NCBI GenBank assembly: GCA_012519745.1
Contig: JAAYPO010000083.1
Coordinates: 1 to 40,855, forward strand
DNA from: Clostridiaceae bacterium
GTDB lineage: Bacteria; Bacillota; Clostridia; Acetivibrionales; DTU013
DNA: 40,855 nt
Direction of reading: 5' to 3'
The notes under the pieces are model-generated. The model did no database searches. It was not told the origin of the DNA and saw only the letters and a list, made by a program, of their open reading frames with translations. A program made the position numbers and the translations under genes. Positions 16,268-23,237 of this stretch are shown here, piece by piece; position 1 is the first letter of the stretch; every line of letters begins with the position of its first letter.

Positions 16268-17023
16268 TTAGTAGTTTTTAATGAGCAGTTCATGATATAG
16301 ATTTTGGTCCTCATTATATCTTGCTTTCAAGTTGTGCATTCTACTTACTTGTTTAATATTAAAGTGTTTATAAAGCTTTCTGATATAGTCGCAATCATTA
16401 TATGACAATATAAATTTACCTTTAATATTACATAATGTTTTGTAGAGCCTTTGATGATCCGACTCTGAAAACATAACTTGATAATACTTCTCTGTTCCAT
16501 AATAAGGCGGATCGCAGTAAATCAAAGCATCAGGTTTATCATAAACCTTTATTAGGTCTTCAAAGTCCTTGTTTTCTATAATAACACATGATAAGCGTTT
16601 TTCAACTCTTTCAAGGTATGTACTCATAATAGAAATATTCTTTTTGATACAGCCATAGCTCCGCCCGTTTGAACCATACGATGTCTTTAGAAGAAAGAAG
16701 AATCTCGCTGCCCTTTGAATATCAGTCATTCCGTGCACATTATACTGTGCCTTAAAAATCTCAAATAATTCTCTCGAATTTAGCATAAATGATAGCTCTC
16801 TTTGCAGCTCCGGCCGATGATACTTTACACATTTGAATAGATTTATGAGATCTTTATTATAATCGTTATACACTTCAAAAGATGCCTGTTTTTCTTTACT
16901 GAATAATACCCAGGCTGCTCCTCCAAACACCTCAATGTATCGATTGAAGTTAGTAGGCATTTCTTCATTAATCGCTTTCTTAAGATAGTTTTTTCCTCCA
17001 ATCCAGCTTATAAAACTATTCAT
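16268..17023 (-). CDS. DNA adenine N6-methyltransferase (Dam, D12 class)
   Basis: A 251-residue enzyme that transfers a methyl group from S-adenosylmethionine to adenine N6. The N-terminus has the SAM-binding motif of D12-class enzymes (FISWIGGKNYL at 4-14, then EVFGGAAWVLF), and the catalytic DPPY is at 171-174 followed by YGTEKYY. The length matches Dam-type orphan methylases carried by Firmicutes prophages. The start ATG 17023 follows AAAGGAGG. No restriction gene is adjacent. It lies downstream of the phage lysis genes, beyond a terminator, and upstream of the truncated helicase. Its target sequence cannot be read from this window. Confidence 0.92.
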   Translation of the reverse strand: MNSFISWIGGKNYLKKAINEEMPTNFNRYIEVFGGAAWVLFSKEKQASFEVYNDYNKDLINLFKCVKYHRPELQRELSFMLNSRELFEIFKAQYNVHGMTDIQRAARFFFLLKTSYGSNGRSYGCIKKNISIMSTYLERVEKRLSCVIIENKDFEDLIKVYDKPDALIYCDPPYYGTEKYYQVMFSESDHQRLYKTLCNIKGKFILSYNDCDYIRKLYKHFNIKQVSRMHNLKARYNEDQNLYHELLIKNY

Positions 17024-17077
17024 ATTTATTTATGCCTCCTTTTTATGTCGAACATATGTTTGTATTATGGGCCTAAA

Positions 17078-17106
17078 AATAGTCCCTGTATAGCACAGGG
17101 ACTATT
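17078..17106 (-). terminator. Rho-independent terminator after phage lysis genes
   Basis: A perfect 12-bp stem (AATAGTCCCTGT / ACAGGGACTATT) with a 5-base loop. On the minus strand the stem is followed by TTTTTAGG. It ends the transcript of the holin and amidase operon before the Dam gene. Confidence 0.8.
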
Positions 17107-17122
17107 ATGATGTGATTCTTGA

Positions 17123-17593
17123 TTACTTTGATATTTTTACATAGTATTCGATTTTATTGTCCAGCCATGTATTCAGGTCACCATAGACATACTTGACTAT
17201 ATCCTGGGCTTTAGAACCCATGATTGCCAACGCTTTGCTTTTTGCTAGATTAAATGCAGACAGCATTGCGTCTTTATCAAAGGATTGAGCCTTTTTAAGG
17301 CCGTCAACATAGGTCTGTGTAACCGCAGCCACTGCAGTGCATACGGCATCCTCTGCAACGCTTAAATATTTGTTTTGCTTAACTTCATTCATTTTTGCTT
17401 TAATCATCGCGATAATGAATGCTGATACAGTCGGCAGTAGCGGTATTAAAAGCGTATTGATAATAATGCTGATTATGTCAGTCTGCCCGGTATTTGATGC
17501 CTCTTCAGTAGTCGCAAATGCTACCATAGTTGTGATTATCATAATTGCGATGATCACAAAGAAAATTGAAAAACGCTTAATTGCCTTATACAT
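17123..17593 (-). CDS. Phage holin, LLH family
   Basis: 156 residues. An N-terminal hydrophobic segment (FFVIIAIMIITTMVAFA) resembles a signal-arrest helix; a second membrane helix at about 43-65 (IISIIINTLLIPLLPTVSAFIIAMI) is followed by a lysine-rich amphipathic C-terminal region with conserved alanines (AEDAVCTAVAAVTQTYVDGLKK). This layout is that of the LLH phage holin family, which opens the cytoplasmic membrane to release the endolysin. The start ATG 17593 follows AGGAGG. The adjacent amidase supports the assignment. Confidence 0.82.
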   Translation of the reverse strand: MYKAIKRFSIFFVIIAIMIITTMVAFATTEEASNTGQTDIISIIINTLLIPLLPTVSAFIIAMIKAKMNEVKQNKYLSVAEDAVCTAVAAVTQTYVDGLKKAQSFDKDAMLSAFNLAKSKALAIMGSKAQDIVKYVYGDLNTWLDNKIEYYVKISK

Positions 17594-17731
17594 ATAGCCT
17601 CCTCCTTATTTATCCCCGTATAGCCTGGGGGCAAGCTTCATGACAATATTTAAAGTTGAAAACAGTGATGAGCGGAATGCTCAGCAGTCGTAGCTTCGGG
17701 TAGAACAACATGTAATTGGTTTAACGATTTC

Positions 17732-18553
17732 TTACTTAATTTTCAAACCTTTTGTATTCATAAATGCTATCATAAGATATCTCAGATCTATAGGCCGTTT
17801 ACCGTTCAAGACCGCCAGCCAGTGGTCTCTGTCCTTGATTATGCCAGCATTTATGGCTGCCTGTACGGCTTCTTCCTGTGGCGTATGTTTGCCTGCTTCC
17901 GGGATGTACCCCACGCCATAGTATTCACCAATGCCTTGTAGTATCTCGGACACTACCTCCTTGTGGTAGGCAGGTGACGACATAAGTGCAGCGTCCTCTG
18001 GGTCGTCCATAAAGCCTGCTTCTATAAGTATCGCGGGCATGTCAGTTTCACGCAGTACATGGAAGTTATCCACCTTTATGCCCCTGTTTGTCTGCGGCGT
18101 GCCCTGTGCCAGATACTTCAATACCGACGTGGCTATTTTTGCAGCTTCGCCGCCATATCCCAGTATGTGGATACTCATACCGTTTGCAGTACTGCCGTCC
18201 CAGGTATCCTTCATGGCATTGTAGTGTTGGCTTATGTATATAGCTATGGCCTTGCCATTCATCATACCTCTGGTGTTTCCCAGTTGTGCCTTAAGGTCCG
18301 CATAGGCCTTATTGGCCCTATTCGACCTGGTAGCAAGGGCTACGTCCTTGTCTTCCGGCGCCACTTGTAGTGTCTTGTATCCCAGGCGCTTGGCTTCGAC
18401 TTCTAGCAGGTCTATAACGGCCTTATTAAAGGTGTTCTCCCGGATAACAGCGCCATCTGGGAAGGGTGGTGTGCGTTTACCGGGTGTTTCAGGTCCATGT
18501 CCATCGTCCAGTATCAGCAGCGGCGTAAAGCCAAGCTTTGCAAAATTCAACAT
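17732..18553 (-). CDS. N-acetylmuramoyl-L-alanine amidase (phage endolysin, Amidase_3)
   Basis: 273 residues from ATG 18553, chosen because GGAGGTG ends six bases upstream; the ATG at 18568 overlaps that site. The Amidase_3 zinc ligands are visible: H19 in DDGHG, E39 in REN and H110 in SQHYNA, with the catalytic E178 in LIEAGFMD. The enzyme cleaves the amide bond between muramic acid and L-alanine in peptidoglycan. No signal peptide is present, consistent with holin-dependent release. A C-terminal extension of about 60 residues (TPQEEAVQAAINAGII ... WLAVLNGK) resembles a short repeat found at the end of clostridial phage lysins. Confidence 0.92.
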   Translation of the reverse strand: MLNFAKLGFTPLLILDDGHGPETPGKRTPPFPDGAVIRENTFNKAVIDLLEVEAKRLGYKTLQVAPEDKDVALATRSNRANKAYADLKAQLGNTRGMMNGKAIAIYISQHYNAMKDTWDGSTANGMSIHILGYGGEAAKIATSVLKYLAQGTPQTNRGIKVDNFHVLRETDMPAILIEAGFMDDPEDAALMSSPAYHKEVVSEILQGIGEYYGVGYIPEAGKHTPQEEAVQAAINAGIIKDRDHWLAVLNGKRPIDLRYLMIAFMNTKGLKIK

Positions 18554-18620
18554 TTCATTCACCTCCATGTCATTTCTATATTTATACGTATTAGTTTGTA
18601 TGCTAGAAGACCCCGCAGGT

Positions 18621-18722
18621 TTAGGATGCTAGCTTTGCCTGGACATCTGCTCTTAGATTTACCGGAACCTTGTCTATAGTACGTTTTCCAGCTTTGATAA
18701 GCTGATAGTACAGTTCAATCAC
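18621..18722 (-). CDS. CD1375-like small phage protein (33 aa)
   Basis: GTG 18722 to TAA 18621 encodes 33 residues (IELYYQLIKAGKRTIDKVP...). The GGAGG of the upstream gene's last codons serves as the ribosome-binding site, eight bases from the GTG. The pattern ELYYxLIKAGxxTIDxVP, ending in a short VQAKL helix, is that of the CD1375/XkdX-type peptides that sit between the tail and lysis genes in Clostridia phages. Function unknown. Confidence 0.75.
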   Translation of the reverse strand: MIELYYQLIKAGKRTIDKVPVNLRADVQAKLAS

Positions 18723-18723
18723 T

Positions 18724-19011
18724 TCATGATCCTCCCATTAATATAGTTTCATATACCGTCGCCAGGGCGTCCATAAGTATAAGATTCTGCTGCCGCAGCT
18801 CCTCATTCTGTGCCTTGAGTTCGGCCAGCATATCCTCTACCGTCGGCGTCGCAGGTTCAGACGGTATTTCCGGTGTTATAAAGGTACCGTCAAGTTGCAT
18901 TATTTGACCTAATTCCCCTGTTTCTGATTCTATTTCCTGCCCCACAGCGGTACTACCTTGGTGTATGGCTATTACTTTATTGTCTGGGTCTAACACAATA
19001 AAACGTGGCAT
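18724..19011 (-). CDS. Small phage tail-associated protein (XkdW-like position)
   Basis: 95 residues from ATG 19011 (MPRFIVLDPDNKV...), preferred to ATG 19017 because AGGAGGT ends eight bases upstream of 19011. The first half is a beta-rich segment found in small proteins encoded between phage tail fibre and lysis genes; the second half is a predicted coiled coil (VEDMLAELKAQNEELRQQNLILMDAL). The assignment is mostly from position and size. Confidence 0.55.
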   Translation of the reverse strand: MPRFIVLDPDNKVIAIHQGSTAVGQEIESETGELGQIMQLDGTFITPEIPSEPATPTVEDMLAELKAQNEELRQQNLILMDALATVYETILMGGS

Positions 19012-19028
19012 AAACATCGACCTCCTAT

Positions 19029-20525
19029 TTAATTAAATTCAACAATTTGCCAGTGAATGATTTTTGGTCTACTACCGGTAGCATACGAATATAATATTGC
19101 TCTAGTGCCCGAGTTAAATTCTAAATGAGAGTCTAACATATAAGCCATGCCTTCATTACCTGTCAACCCAGATGTACCGTCAGCACGTTGGGTGCAGAAT
19201 ACCATACATTTATCAGGGTCAACCAAATTGATATCTATGTATGTATTGGTGCCACTTATTTTTGTGTCGCCTCTTTGTATCGATTTGATATTGTTAAATT
19301 CAATAACTGTCCAATATACCCTAACTATATAACTTGACGTAAGTGTCTTAATTTTAAGGCTTATATTTGTCGCAGAGGTTAACTCTGCTGATACCAGGGA
19401 TGTTTGCGTATTAGCCTCATAGTTGATCGCAAATGGGACTGCGATAACAATAGCCCTATTTAAGTCTACAGCATTGATAGGCACATCGACTACTACTGCA
19501 TTTGCCTTAAGATAGCCACGCTGTATGCTTGCTATAGGCGATAAGCCTTTATATGTGCCCAGTACCCCTCCAATAGTTTCACCATTCTGTATCTTACTTG
19601 CAAGTGATGATGCAAGTTGAGCTGTAATAGTTCCACCTGACGTATATCCAGCAGGAATCGTTTTTGTGGGTTTACCCGAACCAGTTATAGACAATGTAGC
19701 TGTCTGGCTGCCATTTACAGGCATTGTACCTGCTTTTGCCCTGCCTGAAGCATCACTACTGAACGTATAATCAGAACGCACAGCAGACTGTGGAGCGTTT
19801 CCACCTAATGAAGCTATTGTTTGCGCTCCACTTAGATACTGTCCGGCAGTAATCGTTTGATTTGTTGTATTTGGTGTTATAGTTGCAGCAGTTTTGCTTG
19901 GAATATTACCCGTGATCTTGTTACCATTCACATATGCAGTTATTCCATTTAATATTTGCGAAGCGGTTGCTGTAGCATCATTTGTAAAAGTGCCAACAAC
20001 TCCACCAACATTTGTTCCAGCTTTAATAACGCTTGCAATAAGACCGCTAATTACGGCTTTGATTTTGCGTAATCCGCTATGATAACCTTTAGCGATTGTG
20101 TATTCTTGTGTATGCGATGTAAGGTTGATTGTTTCTGACGATGCAGGGCCATTGTCTGTCATACTTCCTACAATGCCAGTATCATTATCGTTGCTGAATG
20201 TTGTTCCTGCTAGTACATGTTCAGCAACGGCTGTTCCCTCTGCACTAGCTTTCAAGAAAAAACAATCACCTGATTCATCGAACCAAACAGTGTAAGCCTT
20301 ATCAGTCACCAGTGATGGAGCTGATGTCGTACCAGGTTTATAAAGAGGTTTTCCGTTAATCGTAGTGGAGGATCCATTGTTGTTGCTTTTTGCTATGAAC
20401 GTTTTTGAGCAGCCATCTGACAGAATAGCTTCTGCAAGAGTTATAGCAGTTGCTGTACCAGCAGCTTTCTCGAATCTTGCTGCACACCCCAACGCAGCAT
20501 CAATTTTGTCAAGATTCTCATTCAC
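19029..20525 (-). CDS. Phage tail fibre protein, frameshifted near its start
   Basis: The 498-residue frame starts at GTG 20525, but this is not the natural start. Reading upstream in the same frame gives KDLESDYYSINT before the VNENLDKIDAALG block, a typical tail-fibre N-terminus. A coupled ATG at 20586 (TGATG with the upstream gene) starts MEKKLF in another frame. Removing one A from the run of eight (20575-20582) gives MEKNFSLTKDLESDYYS and restores a single ~518-residue gene. The body contains repeated NGxKITGNIPS- and GTITAQ-type modules and a receptor-end-like beta region closing with HWQIVEFN. Either a homopolymer error or a genuine disabling mutation of the remnant. Confidence 0.75.
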   Translation of the reverse strand: MNENLDKIDAALGCAARFEKAAGTATAITLAEAILSDGCSKTFIAKSNNNGSSTTINGKPLYKPGTTSAPSLVTDKAYTVWFDESGDCFFLKASAEGTAVAEHVLAGTTFSNDNDTGIVGSMTDNGPASSETINLTSHTQEYTIAKGYHSGLRKIKAVISGLIASVIKAGTNVGGVVGTFTNDATATASQILNGITAYVNGNKITGNIPSKTAATITPNTTNQTITAGQYLSGAQTIASLGGNAPQSAVRSDYTFSSDASGRAKAGTMPVNGSQTATLSITGSGKPTKTIPAGYTSGGTITAQLASSLASKIQNGETIGGVLGTYKGLSPIASIQRGYLKANAVVVDVPINAVDLNRAIVIAVPFAINYEANTQTSLVSAELTSATNISLKIKTLTSSYIVRVYWTVIEFNNIKSIQRGDTKISGTNTYIDINLVDPDKCMVFCTQRADGTSGLTGNEGMAYMLDSHLEFNSGTRAILYSYATGSRPKIIHWQIVEFN

Positions 20526-20585
20526 AGTATTGATGCTATAGTAATCCGACTCAAGATCTTTTGTAAGCGAAAAGTTTTTTTTCCA

Positions 20586-21122
20586 TCAGTTCATTACTCC
20601 TTCCCTCAACTGACTATGTGTATACGAGCTTAACTGCGAATGGGTAAACTCTGACAGTTCGGTATGTGTCCGGTAAATAAACTCAAAAGTATATGTCAAA
20701 TGAGCTGGCTTGATCTCTTCCAAGGTGATTATCAAATCGGCCATATTGGGAGGTATTCCTTTTGTTCCAACAAACTTTACTGTGAATTGATAGTTCACTG
20801 GATCTTCAACAATTTCAACTTCACCATTGGAAAATGACCGAGCGACATCTTGGACCATTTTTTTTGTGACCGTACCAATGCCCCGGATCTTTGCTCTGAT
20901 TCGCTCTCGTCTGAACTCTTCTGATTTGGATACATCCACCTGGAGGCCATACAGTTTTTCATAGCGACTGAGGAGAGCCGATGCAGTATTCACAAAACAT
21001 TGGTCGATCGCTTCATTCAAATCACTGGCCAGAGCATTTACTTTCTCGCCGATTATTGTCTGCAACTCTTGCATTGTTGTGTTGCCATTATAGAAATCCG
21101 GAAGCATCTTATTCAGTTCCAC
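20586..21122 (-). CDS. Phage tail protein, YmfQ/XkdU family (DUF2313)
   Basis: 178 residues beginning MELNKMLPDFYNGN, typical of the YmfQ/XkdU family: LLPxFY opening, then a helical region (ALASDLNEAIDQCFVNTAS), the YEKLYGL block, and RERIRAKIRGIGTVTKKMV followed by a beta domain. These proteins are baseplate components of contractile-tailed (Mu/PBSX-like) phages. It is one base from the baseplate J fragment and overlaps the tail-fibre ATG by one base, so the three genes are one operon. The C-terminus has a short repeated FTHSQL/YTHSQL. Confidence 0.85.
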   Translation of the reverse strand: MELNKMLPDFYNGNTTMQELQTIIGEKVNALASDLNEAIDQCFVNTASALLSRYEKLYGLQVDVSKSEEFRRERIRAKIRGIGTVTKKMVQDVARSFSNGEVEIVEDPVNYQFTVKFVGTKGIPPNMADLIITLEEIKPAHLTYTFEFIYRTHTELSEFTHSQLSSYTHSQLREGVMN

Positions 21123-21123
21123 G

Positions 21124-21543
21124 CTATGCCACCTCCGTCAGTGTCACAGTTCCGGCAATAGGCATCTCACTGTCATTCACAATGATGTTTGCCGACCCGC
21201 CATTAATAAGCAGGTTTGAATAATCTTCCACACCGGCTGTGGATAAAAGTATGCTGCCGATTTTTGCATAGCTCACAGAGGAAGTCTCAAAAACAATACT
21301 CTTCAGATATTCTGTAAATGAATTGATGAAAATCGAAGTAGCCTCCGATAATGCTTTTGAACCATCCAGTTTGATGTCTGCAGTCACGTTTATTTTCTTC
21401 TCATTCGGACTATCGACAGTAACTATGGCTCCGATCGGGCGGACATTCTCTATATGCTCCGAAACTACCTCTTCTAGTGTCTCATCAATTTCCATGCTGT
21501 CATTCACGATTAAAACCTTTACAGTTCCGGGACCATCCCACAG
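21124..21543 (-). pseudogene. Baseplate J-like protein, C-terminal fragment
   Basis: Only the C-terminal ~140 residues remain. The frame runs upstream past GTG 21507 through [14 protein letters not shown], a characteristic baseplate J stretch, to about 21543, where the phage similarity stops and cheB-like sequence on the other strand begins. Downstream motifs ([24 protein letters not shown]) are typical of the gpJ/XkdT C-terminus. The full family length is about 350-400 residues, so more than half has been lost. The GTG 21507 start has no convincing ribosome-binding site. Confidence 0.75.
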
Positions 21544-21548
21544 GGGCC

Positions 21549-21857
21549 GGTGACAGGTACAGGGTGCATACTTTTGCGGGAGAAAAGGTTAATGGGCATT
21601 GTCCGTCTGTAGATGTCCTATTTGAGTCTGTCGCAAAGGAGTGCGGCAGGGACGCCATCGGGGTCATACTTACAGGAATGGGCTATGACGGAGCGAAGGG
21701 ACTTCTTTCCATGAGGAAGAAGGGTGCCAGGACCATAGGACAGGATGAAAGCTCTTCAGTCGTGTACGGCATGCCCAAGGTCGCATATAATATCGGCGCT
21801 GTAGAAAAACAGGCTTCTTTGGACAAAATACCGCAAACCATCTGTTCGCTGCTGTGA
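21549..21857 (+). pseudogene. cheB: CheB protein-glutamate methylesterase, C-terminal remnant
   Basis: 102 codons matching the end of CheB: GDRYRVH, then [27 protein letters not shown] and [13 protein letters not shown]. CheB demethylates chemoreceptors; its catalytic Asp lies in the GMGxDG segment, which is present, but the catalytic Ser and His, the receiver domain and most of the esterase domain are missing. Similarity begins at about 21549, six bases beyond the end of the phage baseplate fragment, with no start codon, so this is the 3' part left by a recombination or deletion. No other chemotaxis gene is in view. It has no obvious way to be translated. Confidence 0.85.
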
Positions 21858-21918
21858 CAAGGCGAATGATGGGCCCTGCCCCATCTCTGCAGGCATTTTC
21901 AGCCTTCAGGCTAAAGCA

Positions 21919-21947
21919 TTTACATATTTGTGGATGAATGATACAAT
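21919..21947 (+). promoter_or_regulatory. Sigma-A-type promoter for the alpha/beta hydrolase
   Basis: TTTACA at 21919-21924 and TACAAT at 21942-21947 with a 17-bp spacer, 38 bp before the ATG at 21986. Close to consensus. Confidence 0.7.
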
Positions 21948-21985
21948 TTTGCTAAAAAGATTAAGCAAATGTGGAGCGTGAGCGA

Positions 21986-22828
21986 ATGTATCAGACTGTC
22001 AATGGTGCAACTCTCTATTACAACGAATATGGCTCGGGAGATAAATATGTCCTGTCGGCCCAGATGGGCTTTGATTCCGATGAGAAGGGATGGCCGATGG
22101 ATCTGGCCGATGAGGGCTTTCATGTCTTTGCGGTACAGATCAGGGGCTATGGGCAGTCGACCCATGTTTTTGAGGATCTGGGCGGTGAATGGTACGATAT
22201 ATGGGCGGATGATGTCTATGAGTTCGCTGTGAGTAAGGGGATACAGAGGTTCCTGTATACGGGACAGTCCCACGGAGCAGGTATCGGATGGCATCTTGCA
22301 CTGAGGCATCCCGAAGTGCTGGTCGGTTTTGCCGCGCTGGTGGGCGGCCCCCATTCCAGAAAAGGCGGGGAGACATCTCCCGAAAGGCTGAAGACCATTA
22401 TGACGGCCGATGACCCGGAGGCCAGGGAAAAAGGCGCCGAGGCGGCCAAAAAGCATTTCCTGTCCTTTGCAGAGAAATTTGCTGACGATCCTGTGCTAAA
22501 GGCGGAGTTTGAAGGTAAAGCTACTAAGGCATATGAATGGGCGCTCCATAGGACGCCGGAAGAAGTGCGCATCAATCCCAGGAAGCCGCTTTCATACCTG
22601 AAGACGGATGAAGATGTTTATCAGGAGCTTTCAAAAATAGATATCCCCGTTTTGATGATCAATGCGTATATGGATAAAGTGGTTCCGGTCACAGATATAC
22701 TATGGCCGGTAAAGGTCATAAGGAATTCCAAATGCCTGATTTACAATAATGCGGGCCATGATGTACACTACGACTGCCGTGATGACGTAAGGCGCGAGAT
22801 AGCCTTGTTCGCATCCGGTTTGTTCTAG
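21986..22828 (+). CDS. Alpha/beta hydrolase family protein
   Basis: 280 residues from ATG 21986; the in-frame GTG at 21971 is the alternative, but the family normally starts close to the first strand (VNGATLYYNEYGSG). The nucleophile elbow is GQSHG with S95; candidate catalytic Asp follows IPVLMINAYMDKVVPVTD, and His lies in NNAGHDVHYD near the end. No signal peptide. The substrate cannot be inferred; such enzymes range from esterases to haloalkane-type hydrolases. It has its own promoter and no functional partner next to it. Confidence 0.85.
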   Translation: MYQTVNGATLYYNEYGSGDKYVLSAQMGFDSDEKGWPMDLADEGFHVFAVQIRGYGQSTHVFEDLGGEWYDIWADDVYEFAVSKGIQRFLYTGQSHGAGIGWHLALRHPEVLVGFAALVGGPHSRKGGETSPERLKTIMTADDPEAREKGAEAAKKHFLSFAEKFADDPVLKAEFEGKATKAYEWALHRTPEEVRINPRKPLSYLKTDEDVYQELSKIDIPVLMINAYMDKVVPVTDILWPVKVIRNSKCLIYNNAGHDVHYDCRDDVRREIALFASGLF

Positions 22829-23008
22829 TGCTGCGTTATGACTCTTCTCAGTGACATCGCAGTGATGACAGCATATAGGATGCTGCAAGGAAAGTGTGGC
22901 GGCGCCGGTAAAGTATTCATTCGTGACCACGCTGCAGACCGACTGTTTACAGATGGCAGAGTATGGGTAAATATACTCAATATACAATAAGTTGCAGGGG
23001 GTGTGGTC

Positions 23009-23170
23009 ATGAATAAAAGAGAAATGTATGAAACGGACCCGAATGGCTTTGAACAGGCCACGGAAAATGATCAGGTGAATAGTGAAGAGATGTATTCCAT
23101 GCCAAATGAAGAAGCCTGCTCAGCTGAGTTTGCAGATGGCTGTAAAGCAGTGGATGGTCAGGAAGATTAG
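23009..23170 (+). CDS. Small acidic protein (53 aa), unknown
   Basis: ATG 23009 after GGGGGTG, ending at TAG 23168-23170, immediately followed by a strong terminator at 23182. The peptide is rich in Glu, Asp and Asn with two cysteines, and has no hydrophobic segment. A possible promoter (TTTACA at 22946, TAAATA at 22968, 16-bp spacing) lies upstream. No family is recognised. The good ribosome-binding site and the dedicated terminator argue that it is a real gene. Confidence 0.5.
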   Translation: MNKREMYETDPNGFEQATENDQVNSEEMYSMPNEEACSAEFADGCKAVDGQED

Positions 23171-23181
23171 TGTAGTATGCG

Positions 23182-23207
23182 TGCCGCCTTTTAAGGCGGC
23201 ATATTTT
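23182..23207 (+). terminator. Rho-independent terminator
   Basis: TGCCGCCTTTTAAGGCGGCA forms an 8-bp GC-rich stem with a short loop, followed by TATTTTC. It lies 11 bp after the small acidic gene and 37 bp before the oxidoreductase start. Confidence 0.85.
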
Positions 23208-23237
23208 CTGTAAACCAATATAAAGGAGTTGGCATTT

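Noticed and set aside
17640-17730. tRNA or attachment site next to the phage genes
   Set aside because: No cloverleaf or repeated core sequence could be found.
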